Assembly: GCF_015206995.1 (NCBI RefSeq)
Contig: NZ_JADEXR010000027.1
Span: 1 to 55,717, forward strand
From: an aff. Roholtiella sp. LEGE 12411
Lineage (GTDB): Bacteria; Cyanobacteriota; Cyanobacteriia; Cyanobacteriales; Nostocaceae
Direction: 5' to 3'
DNA length: 55,717 nt
This document shows, one piece after another, positions 33,528 to 41,036 of the stretch. How positions within the stretch are numbered: position 1 is the first letter of the stretch; every line of letters begins with the position of its first letter. The notes under the pieces are model-generated. The model worked only from the letters and a program-made list of their open reading frames with translations, was not told the DNA's origin and did not search any database. Position numbers and translations under genes: made by a program.

Positions 33528-33932
33528 CTAATTACCAACTACATATCCGGCCAGAAAATTAATTACCAGCAAAACCAAGACTGTGCCGAAGAAAGTTGCC
33601 ATTGGTGCGCCGTAATCTTCCCGGGCGGCAATTTTGTTGATTGTTATTGCTGCAATTCCTACTAGAATTGCCACGATTAATGCTTGCATCATGATAAAGC
33701 CAGTATTGATTATTTGGGCTCCACCTGGAAATGCCGCTACTATAGTGTTTTTTGGGCCGCATAGCCAGCCGGTACAGCCGCCACCAGGAGCAGTAGGGGC
33801 GGCTGCTTGGACTTGGCTACCGTTGAGGATTAAGAAAAAACTCAGGGTAAACAATAGACCAAGCCGTAGCTCTTTCCCCCAAGTAAACCAAGTTAACTTC
33901 TTTTTCTTAAAGCCAAAAACATTTGAAAGCAT
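33528..33932 (-). CDS. VirB2/TrbC-like conjugative pilin precursor
   Basis: 134 aa, first gene of the T4SS operon. A long signal region (basic to residue 22, hydrophobic 24-37) ends NGSQVQA-A-AP, a good signal peptidase I site near 43. The mature ~90-residue protein has a Gly/Cys loop (GGGCTGWLCGP) and two membrane helices (about 76-98 and 111-131) joined by a short charged turn (NKIAAREDYG), the layout of VirB2/TrbC/TraA pilins. The two Cys may form a disulfide. Confidence 0.82.
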   Translation of the reverse strand: MLSNVFGFKKKKLTWFTWGKELRLGLLFTLSFFLILNGSQVQAAAPTAPGGGCTGWLCGPKNTIVAAFPGGAQIINTGFIMMQALIVAILVGIAAITINKIAAREDYGAPMATFFGTVLVLLVINFLAGYVVGN

Positions 33933-34606
33933 GTCAATTCCCTCAACTAACGATAACCAATCAAGATTTTGTCTGTTTTAGGCTTAGAAAAATTCAAACA
34001 TAAATTGGGTTCAATGCTTTATATAGCAGTGGATATATTAAACACTAAAACAGAAACTATTACTCTTCTGTTCCCTATTCCCTGTTAAGAGTTAAGAGTT
34101 CCCTCTTTTAATAGATAAACATTCAATATTTATCTACTATATTTCAAGTATTAGTGACAGCATAATACTATCACACTCGCTAAATATTAACAGGTAATTC
34201 AACAAACTTTATGTGAGTTATTCTTGGCGTTTACTGATTAAATAAATCAAGTAATCTGGCAGTATTGCAATCATGTATTCACTGATTGCGCTTGAGATAT
34301 ATTGGCTGTTCTCTAATCAGTATTTTAATCGTAGTCGATAAGCTAGTCCCCCAGTATTCGGCTATTTTTTCTAATCTTTCTCGCTCAAAGCTGTCTAGGT
34401 AAACAGGCAATGAACTCCTTTTTTTCTTCGGAATATTCATCTCTCAAAACTCAACTGTTTTTGTCATTTTATTACTGATTAGTTGCAAAATTTATTTTGT
34501 ATTCAAAGCACAAATAACTACTTTATGATATTATTATAATATTCAAGTAATCATTTAATCGGTGAATGCAATTATCAAAATGCAAGGACAGAAAAAGGAG
34601 ATTAAC
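33933..34606. promoter_or_regulatory. Intergenic region upstream of the T4SS operon and RHH gene
   Basis: A ~670-bp AT-rich gap between divergent genes. It contains the heptamer-type repeat at 34078-34109 (with GTTAAGA twice) and an 8-bp hairpin TAGATAAA/TTTATCTA at 34112-34136. The T4SS operon promoter should lie here on the minus strand. No clear operator for the adjacent RHH protein was picked out. Confidence 0.5.
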
Positions 34607-34819
34607 GTGGTACGTTCCAATTTAAACAAACCTAATTTAGTCAATGTTACAGTTCGCGTAGAAGAAGGATGTTTGAGCGATCTCAAGCTTTATTCAAGGG
34701 TGGTCGGTAAAAACCAGTCAGAAATTCTGCGAGAATTAGTTACCTCTGCCCTTAATGCCATTCCTGAACATCAAAGACAAGCTATGGAAATTATTGCTAA
34801 TTGCAAAGCTTCTAGCTAA
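34607..34819 (+). CDS. Ribbon-helix-helix (CopG/Arc-type) regulator
   Basis: About 70 aa from a GTG at 34607. This start is preferred over the GTG at 34562 because an AAGGAG Shine-Dalgarno lies 6 nt upstream of it. A strand (NLVNVTVRVEEG) followed by helices LSDLKLYSRVVGKNQSEILRELV fits RHH DNA-binding proteins. It faces away from the T4SS operon across the shared promoter region, so it is a candidate repressor of transfer genes. It could also be the antitoxin-like half of a broken pair; no toxin follows. Confidence 0.65.
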   Translation: MVRSNLNKPNLVNVTVRVEEGCLSDLKLYSRVVGKNQSEILRELVTSALNAIPEHQRQAMEIIANCKASS

Positions 34820-34822
34820 ACC

Positions 34823-34840
34823 ACAGCTATATATAGCTGT
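34823..34840. promoter_or_regulatory. Perfect 18-bp palindrome
   Basis: ACAGCTATATATAGCTGT is its own reverse complement and begins 4 bp after the RHH gene's last codon. It could be part of the 3' end of its mRNA or a binding site for a dimeric regulator. Confidence 0.45.
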
Positions 34841-34841
34841 A

Positions 34842-34875
34842 CAATAACCCTCCAAATAACGCGAGGGTTTTATTG
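34842..34875. terminator. Rho-independent terminator after the RHH gene
   Basis: Stem CCCTC (34848-34852) / GAGGG (34863-34867) with a 10-nt loop, followed by TTTTATTG and preceded by CAATAA, so it could work in both directions. Confidence 0.7.
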
Positions 34876-34938
34876 TTTAGCGATCACTTTTTATCACCAT
34901 TGATCACAAGAAAGGCTGCCAAACACCCAACAAGTAAT

Positions 34939-35247
34939 TCACCAACTCAAAATTACTGCTCGTGTTAGTAGGCTCGATAATGGCGCGAAAAAAGGTACAA
35001 CCTCACGTTCAGTTCTTTGTTGGGTGTGTTCACGAAGTGCGATGGCGCAAAGCGCCCAACCTAGGCGATCCGCCCCGAAATACCCCCGGCTTACGAGTGA
35101 TCCATAAAAATAAATGCCCAGCCGTGTGTTGAAATTATTCGTGGGTGTTGAGGATCGCTTGTTTGACGGCTGGGCATTTATTTCTTGGCAGTATGCTAAG
35201 GCTGGCTTCACCGCATCGCGATTACTCTGTCTAATCTTCTTTGCCAC
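34939..35247 (-). CDS. Doubtful ORF crossing a large inverted repeat
   Basis: 102 codons. Its start lies just below a GATATC operator-like site identical in plan to that before the 53258-53845 gene, hinting that the first ~30 residues (AKKIRQSNRDAVKPALAYC) are the head of a once-real gene. The rest is read through the 18-bp inverted repeat and looks like noncoding translation. It is probably a truncated relic; no function assigned. Confidence 0.25.
   Translation of the reverse strand: MAKKIRQSNRDAVKPALAYCQEINAQPSNKRSSTPTNNFNTRLGIYFYGSLVSRGYFGADRLGWALCAIALREHTQQRTEREVVPFFAPLSSLLTRAVILSW
35108..35183. repeat. Perfect 18-bp inverted repeat with 40-bp loop
   Basis: AAATAAATGCCCAGCCGT at 35108-35125 and its exact reverse complement at 35166-35183. 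It lies 230 bp upstream of the tyrosine recombinase gene. It could be the recombinase's site, a remnant of a mobile element, or a terminator; length and perfect match argue against chance. Confidence 0.75.
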
Positions 35248-35252
35248 TGTTT

Positions 35253-35270
35253 GATATCAAAGCTGATATC
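35253..35270. promoter_or_regulatory. GATATC-type double operator, copy 1
   Basis: GATATCAAAGCTGATATC, followed by AA. The same site with one change occurs at 53849-53866, immediately upstream of another gene's start codon. Two GATATC palindromes flank an AGCT core, one helical turn apart. Confidence 0.55.
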
Positions 35271-35415
35271 AAATATAAGATTGCTAGCAGCCAATTTTAC
35301 TAAGTGATCGCTATAGTGCGATGCCCCCACACAAAGAGAGACTTTTGGGGTTCGTCCTCAGTGAGGGAGCTGATTGCTGCTAGGATAATTAACTATCACG
35401 GGCAGTGCAGCTAGG

Positions 35416-36063
35416 GTGAAAATCGACCGTCACGGAAAGGCAAAGGTTTTGTCGCCGGAAGAAATCCAGCGTCTATTCACTTCGGGGTTGACCACAGTCC
35501 GGGACAGAACCCTAATAGCCGTGATGCTGTACACGAGTTGCCGCGTCAATGAAGCAGTTACCCTTAAAATTAGAGATGTTTATAACAGCAGGGGGCGGAT
35601 CAGAGCAGAACTGATCATCCGCAAAGGGAACAGTAAAGGGAAACTAGCTACCCGCAGCATTCCGATTTTGGAAGAACTAAGGCGCTTTCTAGCTACTTAC
35701 AGACCTACACCGTCAAATGAAGGATTTTTGTTTCCCGGTCGATGGGGGCGTAGTCACTTGCACTCAGAATATGCAAGCCTGATCTTTCGAGAAGCCTGCG
35801 AACGTGTGGACATCGAAGGAGCAAGCACGCACAGTTGCCGGAGAACAGCCCTGACATTAATGAGCAATGCGGGGATTCCGTTAAGAATCATTCAAGAAAT
35901 CAGCGGACATCGCAATTTGGAGCAACTGCAAAATTATCTGGAGGTGGAACCCGACCAAGTACGGGGCGCGATCGCGGCGTTGTCGATGCTGTCACTGCCA
36001 TCAATACAAAGCAGCAATTTTGACTTGGATAGTGCGAATAACACAGAGTTATTCACAGAGTGA
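35416..36063 (+). CDS. Short tyrosine recombinase (phage-integrase family)
   Basis: 215 aa from a GTG; essentially a catalytic domain alone. The residues R43 (TSCRVNEA), a Lys in the IIRKGNSKGK hairpin, HSCRR (His-x-x-Arg), SGHRN and the nucleophile Tyr in LQNYLEV are all present, so it should be active. The N-terminal core-binding domain of XerC/D is missing, a pattern common in cyanobacterial plasmid recombinases. Likely roles are resolving plasmid dimers or inverting/excising DNA at nearby repeats; the 35108-35183 inverted repeat and the replication gene next door fit that. Confidence 0.88.
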   Translation: MKIDRHGKAKVLSPEEIQRLFTSGLTTVRDRTLIAVMLYTSCRVNEAVTLKIRDVYNSRGRIRAELIIRKGNSKGKLATRSIPILEELRRFLATYRPTPSNEGFLFPGRWGRSHLHSEYASLIFREACERVDIEGASTHSCRRTALTLMSNAGIPLRIIQEISGHRNLEQLQNYLEVEPDQVRGAIAALSMLSLPSIQSSNFDLDSANNTELFTE

Positions 36064-36143
36064 TAGATCAGTAAATATGAATTAGTTGATCTAGATAGAA
36101 TAACGGGCAAATAAAGACTATAAGGATTTTCTCAAAAAGCCAT

Positions 36144-39100
36144 TTACAATTCCATCGGCAACACTTCTTCATTCAGTAAGGCGTAAAATTCCGGTACTGC
36201 CGCCTCCACTCGTCGTAACTCAAGCGGGGCTAGAGCCTCCAACTCCAGCACAGTCTCCCAACGCAAATCCTCAACCCATCGCTTAAGGATGCCCTTAATC
36301 GCGTCCACCCCCTGCTTGATACCAGAGCGAAGTATTTCCACGCAATGGAGTAAGGTAGTGCGATCTGTTGGAGGCGGTTCAAATTCGGTAGTATCCTCCC
36401 CCTCTCTATGGGGTTTACCTATACAATCATGGGGGGGTGTGGATACGGGCGATAAATCAGGTTCAACACCAGATGGGGACTGCATTGTAGCCTGATATTT
36501 TCGCTCAGACGATGCAGTTTGATCCCGTTTGCTTTGGCGGTGAGCAATTACCTGTGACGCAAATTCTAATTCCTCCACAGCAAGCGAATAAATTTTCACC
36601 TGTTCACCGCGCTTACCCTGCTTGCGGGAGGTCAACTTTAGCCCCAACTGCTCAAGCATTGTGGCCAGCAACCATATCGGTTCACACTCACTTGGGACAG
36701 TAAAACCAAGAATTGCTTTAATGTGAGCAGCACAATCCTTGGCAATCGCCCTCATATTTAGTAAGTTACTATCACTGGCAGTAATTTCATCGCCAGTAAT
36801 TAAGCCCTTAAGAATGTGATGCAAACCCAAGTTGAACCGTGCTAACCACTTTGCAGAATAATTACCCCAGTCAATGCATAAGGGTAAATTGTCTCGCTCG
36901 GTGCGGTCTTTATGGGTAACAATTGTTGGTGGTGCGGGGTATTGCTGCCCAGTTTTGGTGTCAACAATGGATTCATCGGGTTCTAATAAAATTGCTTCGA
37001 GTGATGCGATCGCTCGAATTAATCGACCGCCGTTATCTTTCTCAACCAGTTCTGATGTAACTTTTATGCCGTAGGAATCACAGATGCGGAATTTTTCACA
37101 TTCAAAAATTTCCTGGGGTGTCAGATAATCTTTGCTTTGACGGGCGCGGTATTCACTTGCTGTAATATTATTGGCCTTGGCAATAGATGAATAGTGGGCA
37201 GTGTCCAAAGCTGCGGCAGCTTCTTGAAGTTGCTTAGTAGCTGTGGCATCATCATCACTGCCGACAGATATAAATGTATTGCCCATTTCCGTAAGCAGCG
37301 ATCGCAGGTCATCACGCAGATTATTGAGAGATTGATTGCGATTAGCCTGTATTTGACAGTAAGCTTCTAATGCCCAGTCTTTTTCAGTGCCACGTTTACC
37401 AGTCTCTCTATCAATTCGTAGTAGAAAAGCAGTCATCTGGTTGGTTTGGAGGAGGCGTTCTTTGATTTTACGGGCGTTGGTTTCGGCATAACCGAAGGGA
37501 GGCTTGGGGGCCACCCAAATATGAAACGGAACTTTGGGACGATAGCGGTACAGCTGTTGGGCGCATTCAGTTGCGGTTTGGGAAACCCCATGAAATACCC
37601 CAAATACTAAATCAAAGTGGTATTCACTAATATCTACCCCAGTCCCTAAACTTGGGGAGACAAATAGAGCATCAAGGTTTTTGACGGCGTTGGTGATATC
37701 TTTGATGAAAGCCACGTTCTCCTCACTGCCAGAATTGTCGGAGTGAATTGACCAGATTCGCCATTTTTGGGATGTATGTGATTGTTCAGAGTTAGATTCT
37801 TCGCACTTGATAGCAAAAGACTTGTCGAGTTTCTTGATAAAACGCTTGGAATCACTGGCAACCAGAATTTTCTGACCGGCCATTAGTGCTGCCGAGATTT
37901 GGGCTACCAGTGCCGAAGAATTGTTGCCTTCGTACCAGTAAATAGTGCGTGAGCCATTTCGCCACTCGTTTTTGACAATGTACGGAACTTCCTCTTTTGG
38001 TCGCATTGCCCGAAAGAAATCCACCGTCACGTCGTCCATGTGTGCGTCAGCGATTACTACCAGTGGCGCATTGTATACTATATATTCCAGTACTTCCAAG
38101 ATGGCGGCGCGATGTTTTTTGCAAGTTTTGCTATGGAGTAAATGCACTAAATATTGGCAGGCCTCGTCTATAAATATGCAGCCGTAAGTTAAAGCTTGGG
38201 TATTGAGCTTGTGTAAGCTGTCAATGGTGATGCTGAGAGCTGTGGCTTTGGCTAAACCCACGTAACCCAGTTCTGAATACATCGCAGTCCGCAAGCGATC
38301 GCTCAAATTCTTTAGCAGGTTGACGCGATGCCCGTTGTTAAGAAATCTGGCATTTGGGTTTTGGTCACGCCACCAGCGCATTAACTCTGTTTTGCCAGTG
38401 CCCATGTCACTCCATAAAATCACAAGTCCTGATTTAGGAAAGCGGAAAGACTTGTTGGGGGAAGGGGGAAAGGGTAAGGGGGAAGGGCAGTCAGAATCTC
38501 TTAATTCTTCCTTGACCCTTTTCCCTTGACCCTTTTCCCAACCCGTAGGGCTAACACTTGGTGTAAACGATTCTTCAGTTTTGATTTCATAAAGCTCTGG
38601 TACGGATGAACATTCTTCAAGCTCTTTAATGCACAAGGCTTGAGACAGATATTTAATATTGACTGTCACATCTGGCTTGTACTTGCTCAGTCCCCATTTT
38701 CTAGCCCGATACGAGCGCTGGTAATCTTTAAGGCTTTTGGCATCATCAACGATCGCGCTCAGTAGCGCGTTAGCATCTTTGCCCCTGGCTACCACAAAAT
38801 CATCAATCCCTTTCTCCGGCCCCGGCAGTAATGCCACTTCACAAGTACACCCAGATGCCTCAATTGCTCTACCAGTGCGTAACGTTGCTTGAAAAATTGA
38901 CCACCGGGTATTGCTTCTGGTTTCGTAATCAAATAATATAATGAACTTGCGCCCCGCCTGGGCCATTGGTAATAAATCTGGGTGCAGCCTCTCGTCAAAA
39001 TCTTGTTTGCCGATGCGACCATTCCAAATTCCAGGCAATGCTAGAGCTACAAACCCCCGACTAAGCAAACAGGCCGCTTTCTTCTCACCTTCGCAAAGTA

Positions 39101-39623
39101 TTATCGGGATTTCCGGGTGAGCGATGACCCACTCCCAAAATATTAGCGGATTGAGTCGATCCAGCAGGCGCAGCGCTAAAAGTGAATGATATCGCTTGAT
39201 GTTGTATCTCCGTGCAACCAAATCCCAGACAGGGTTATCGACATCGAAGTAGGTGACACGGTTGGCGGTTTTGGGGGGCGACTCGTACTTAACAGGCTTA
39301 CCTTTTTGCCAATCAATGCGTGGGAAGTTTGGCTTAATGCGCCCCCACTCCATTGGTTGCCAATTTTTGAACGGGTCGAGGGATTGAATCCACGTTCCCC
39401 CCAACAGCAAATGCTGATAGAGCTTCAAGTATGCATCTGTGACTCGACCTGCATTTTTTCGAGGGATTTTGTCGGAAATAAACAGCAAATCATAAACTGA
39501 TTCTCCTTCTATGTGGAAGAAGTTGCGTTCTATAAGCGCCGGATGAATGGCGCTACCAACCGCCAACTCGTGATACTCAGTCGCGCTGAGGTTGTTTGGG
39601 TATTCAATTGTTGCCGCACTCAT
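36144..39623 (-). CDS. CyRepA1-family plasmid replication protein (DUF3854/Toprim + helicase)
   Basis: 1159 aa. The N-terminal part (about 140-300) is a DUF3854 Toprim-like domain: IILCEGEKKAAC, then IILFDYETR and GIDDFVVARG supply the acidic residues. A superfamily helicase-like ATPase follows with SDMGTGKTELM near 402-412, CIFIDEACQYL, DAHMDD and a SLGTGVDISEYHFD motif. This arrangement defines the CyRepA1 replication initiators of large cyanobacterial plasmids, and identifies the replicon. Residues about 350-393 contain a Pro/Gly/Lys-rich repeat-derived insertion just before the Walker A. The C-terminal tail is Pro/Thr-rich. Confidence 0.85.
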   Translation of the reverse strand: MSAATIEYPNNLSATEYHELAVGSAIHPALIERNFFHIEGESVYDLLFISDKIPRKNAGRVTDAYLKLYQHLLLGGTWIQSLDPFKNWQPMEWGRIKPNFPRIDWQKGKPVKYESPPKTANRVTYFDVDNPVWDLVARRYNIKRYHSLLALRLLDRLNPLIFWEWVIAHPEIPIILCEGEKKAACLLSRGFVALALPGIWNGRIGKQDFDERLHPDLLPMAQAGRKFIILFDYETRSNTRWSIFQATLRTGRAIEASGCTCEVALLPGPEKGIDDFVVARGKDANALLSAIVDDAKSLKDYQRSYRARKWGLSKYKPDVTVNIKYLSQALCIKELEECSSVPELYEIKTEESFTPSVSPTGWEKGQGKRVKEELRDSDCPSPLPFPPSPNKSFRFPKSGLVILWSDMGTGKTELMRWWRDQNPNARFLNNGHRVNLLKNLSDRLRTAMYSELGYVGLAKATALSITIDSLHKLNTQALTYGCIFIDEACQYLVHLLHSKTCKKHRAAILEVLEYIVYNAPLVVIADAHMDDVTVDFFRAMRPKEEVPYIVKNEWRNGSRTIYWYEGNNSSALVAQISAALMAGQKILVASDSKRFIKKLDKSFAIKCEESNSEQSHTSQKWRIWSIHSDNSGSEENVAFIKDITNAVKNLDALFVSPSLGTGVDISEYHFDLVFGVFHGVSQTATECAQQLYRYRPKVPFHIWVAPKPPFGYAETNARKIKERLLQTNQMTAFLLRIDRETGKRGTEKDWALEAYCQIQANRNQSLNNLRDDLRSLLTEMGNTFISVGSDDDATATKQLQEAAAALDTAHYSSIAKANNITASEYRARQSKDYLTPQEIFECEKFRICDSYGIKVTSELVEKDNGGRLIRAIASLEAILLEPDESIVDTKTGQQYPAPPTIVTHKDRTERDNLPLCIDWGNYSAKWLARFNLGLHHILKGLITGDEITASDSNLLNMRAIAKDCAAHIKAILGFTVPSECEPIWLLATMLEQLGLKLTSRKQGKRGEQVKIYSLAVEELEFASQVIAHRQSKRDQTASSERKYQATMQSPSGVEPDLSPVSTPPHDCIGKPHREGEDTTEFEPPPTDRTTLLHCVEILRSGIKQGVDAIKGILKRWVEDLRWETVLELEALAPLELRRVEAAVPEFYALLNEEVLPMEL
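38443..38572. repeat. Repeat-derived in-frame insertion inside the replication gene
   Basis: A G/A-run tract (GGGGGAAGGGGGAAAGGG type) joined to duplicated CCTTGACCCTTTTCC units encodes a Pro/Lys/Gly-rich peptide 40 or so residues long, directly before the ATPase Walker A. The same CCTTGACCC words recur at 39847-39861. Frame is preserved. Confidence 0.6.
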
Positions 39624-39772
39624 TAGCTTTTGCTCCCGCCCGTCAGGGAGCGCTCTTGAAAGTTGGTAATTGCCAATTTTTCAAAAGTTGCTCCCAATGG
39701 AAATCTTCTACTCTTTTCCTTCTTCTCTCCCAAAAGGATGTGGGTGCTGAAGCTTTCGCCATTTTTCGCCAT
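39623..39772 (-). CDS. Small leader ORF coupled to the replication gene
   Basis: 49 aa from an ATG at 39772 with a GAGG Shine-Dalgarno, ending TAATG so that its stop overlaps the replication start. The product is basic (LLGEKKEKSRRFPLGATFEK). An in-frame upstream ATG at 39868 would add 32 residues of repeat-type sequence and is less likely. It may regulate rep by translational coupling, as leader peptides do on many plasmids. Confidence 0.45.
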   Translation of the reverse strand: MAKNGESFSTHILLGEKKEKSRRFPLGATFEKLAITNFQERSLTGGSKS

Positions 39773-39959
39773 ATATACCTCTAAAACTCTGTTTTCAAGC
39801 TTCAGAGGGGGTTTACCAAGAAGGGAAAGGGGATTTTCTTCACTCCTTTTCCCTTGACCCTTCTTCATTGCGCTGCTAATTTTTAACTACGAAATTCAGG
39901 TTTTTTATTAATCAAACTTAATATCTCAAAAATACATGAATTTTTACAGCCAAAACACA

Positions 39960-40022
39960 CCGCAAGGAATGGACTTTCCATGCGGCAGATCCTATAATGG
40001 ATCTGGCAGCGCGGCAGCGCGG
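39960..40022. repeat. Cluster of three small secondary-structure elements near rep
   Basis: In order: a 9-bp stem with one mismatch (39960-39985), a perfect 7-bp stem CAGATCC/GGATCTG whose loop is TATAAT (39986-40005), and GCAGCGCG twice in tandem (40006-40021). TGGACT (39970-39975) lies 17 bp before TATAAT, so a plus-strand promoter is possible. Candidate rep-control or origin element. Confidence 0.5.
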
Positions 40023-40705
40023 TAAAAACTCTCGGACAAATTTAGTAATCGTATCGGTCGCCAAAACTTCAACGGTCACTTACTTTTGTTCCTTTGAGAT
40101 CAACCCCGCTCTAAAGTAATTTATTTTTCACCTTTGGGCAAAGCGTCTACTCCTTAGTGGCTCTTTGTCCTTTAAATTTTTGGTGCTATTGTGTATTTAC
40201 CTCCTCTTTCGCTTCATTTAGCCAGTAGCCTGATCTTACAGAAGTTTTGATCTCTTGTCTCTAACTAGAATTTGATTATAGGTGGGGAATTGTTTCTGTT
40301 TTGTAGAAGTTGATATCAGGTGTAATAATTCAATCGGGGTAAAGCGATGGCTAGTACTGCTCAAGGGTAATTATTGATGATTTTGGTTAATTTATTTCAA
40401 TCCTGATTGAAACCATAATCATCACACGACATCTAGAAGATGCAGTATTGCTACCTATTGAAAATAACATTTAAAGCATATAGCCTGTAAAAGCTTTTTG
40501 AAAGAGCAATATTGTAAATAATTGTTGATAAAGTATAGGTTTGACTAAAAGTTTTTAAAAAATCTAATCGTAAACAATTATTAAGCAAGTAGAGGTTGAG
40601 GATTGCAAAAATCAAATAATTATGTAAAGTTGCGTTGTATCTGTAATGAGTACTTGATAAGAGGCAGTCTTGCTGGGGGAGGGGGGCAGGGGGAACTAAA
40701 GGTAC

Positions 40706-40784
40706 AAACCTCACCCGCAAGTGGCGTGAAAGCTCCCTTGCTCCTTTTAAGAGTTGGTTGAAACCTCACCCGCAAGTGGCGTGA
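40706..40784. repeat. 24-bp direct repeat pair
   Basis: AAACCTCACCCGCAAGTGGC followed by GTGA occurs at 40706-40729 and 40761-40784 (55 bp apart), surrounded by C-rich interspersed-repeat DNA (CCCCTGCTCCCCTGC type). It may be a two-copy iteron or a duplicated repetitive element. Confidence 0.55.
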
Positions 40785-41036
40785 TTTTTCCCCCTGCTAA
40801 GAGCTCCCCTGCTCCCCTGCTTTTTCATATTACAAATCTGAGGTGTAATATGTCGTGCCAAGCATAATGCAGCACAACTTAGACGGGGTATGCTTTGAAG
40901 TAGATGCTCGCTCTGCGTTTTTGTGGATGCCTGGAGGGATTTTCTTGTAGAGTAAGTTAGGATAATAACTTTTTGTACTTCATAGAATAATTATAAGGGT
41001 AGGGTCATTAGAAAATAGTGTAAAAACTTACCAAGC

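Larger units (their letters stand above)
39869..41036. other. Gene-free region upstream of rep; candidate replication origin
   Basis: About 1.17 kb without a credible gene. It holds clustered hairpins (39960-40022), an 8-bp palindrome TTTCAATCCTGATTGAAA (40395-40412), a GATATC site near 40313, and a 24-bp direct repeat (40706 and 40761). An AT-rich stretch (about 40440-40640) could serve as an unwinding element. Location next to rep suggests oriV or rep regulation; not proven. Confidence 0.45.

Noticed and set aside
33559-33762. A 67-codon minus-strand ORF overlapping the pilin gene in another frame.
   Set aside because: Ser/Asn/Arg-rich shadow translation of the pilin gene with no ribosome site.
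40395-40412. TTTCAATCCTGATTGAAA looks like part of a cyanobacterial CRISPR repeat.
   Set aside because: A single copy with no spacers or regularly spaced repeats around it and no cas gene in the window; a chance palindrome or old scar.
40451-40720. An 89-codon open frame on the minus strand upstream of rep.
   Set aside because: Low-complexity, Leu/Tyr/Asn-rich translation starting in repeat DNA, no ribosome site or recognisable domain.
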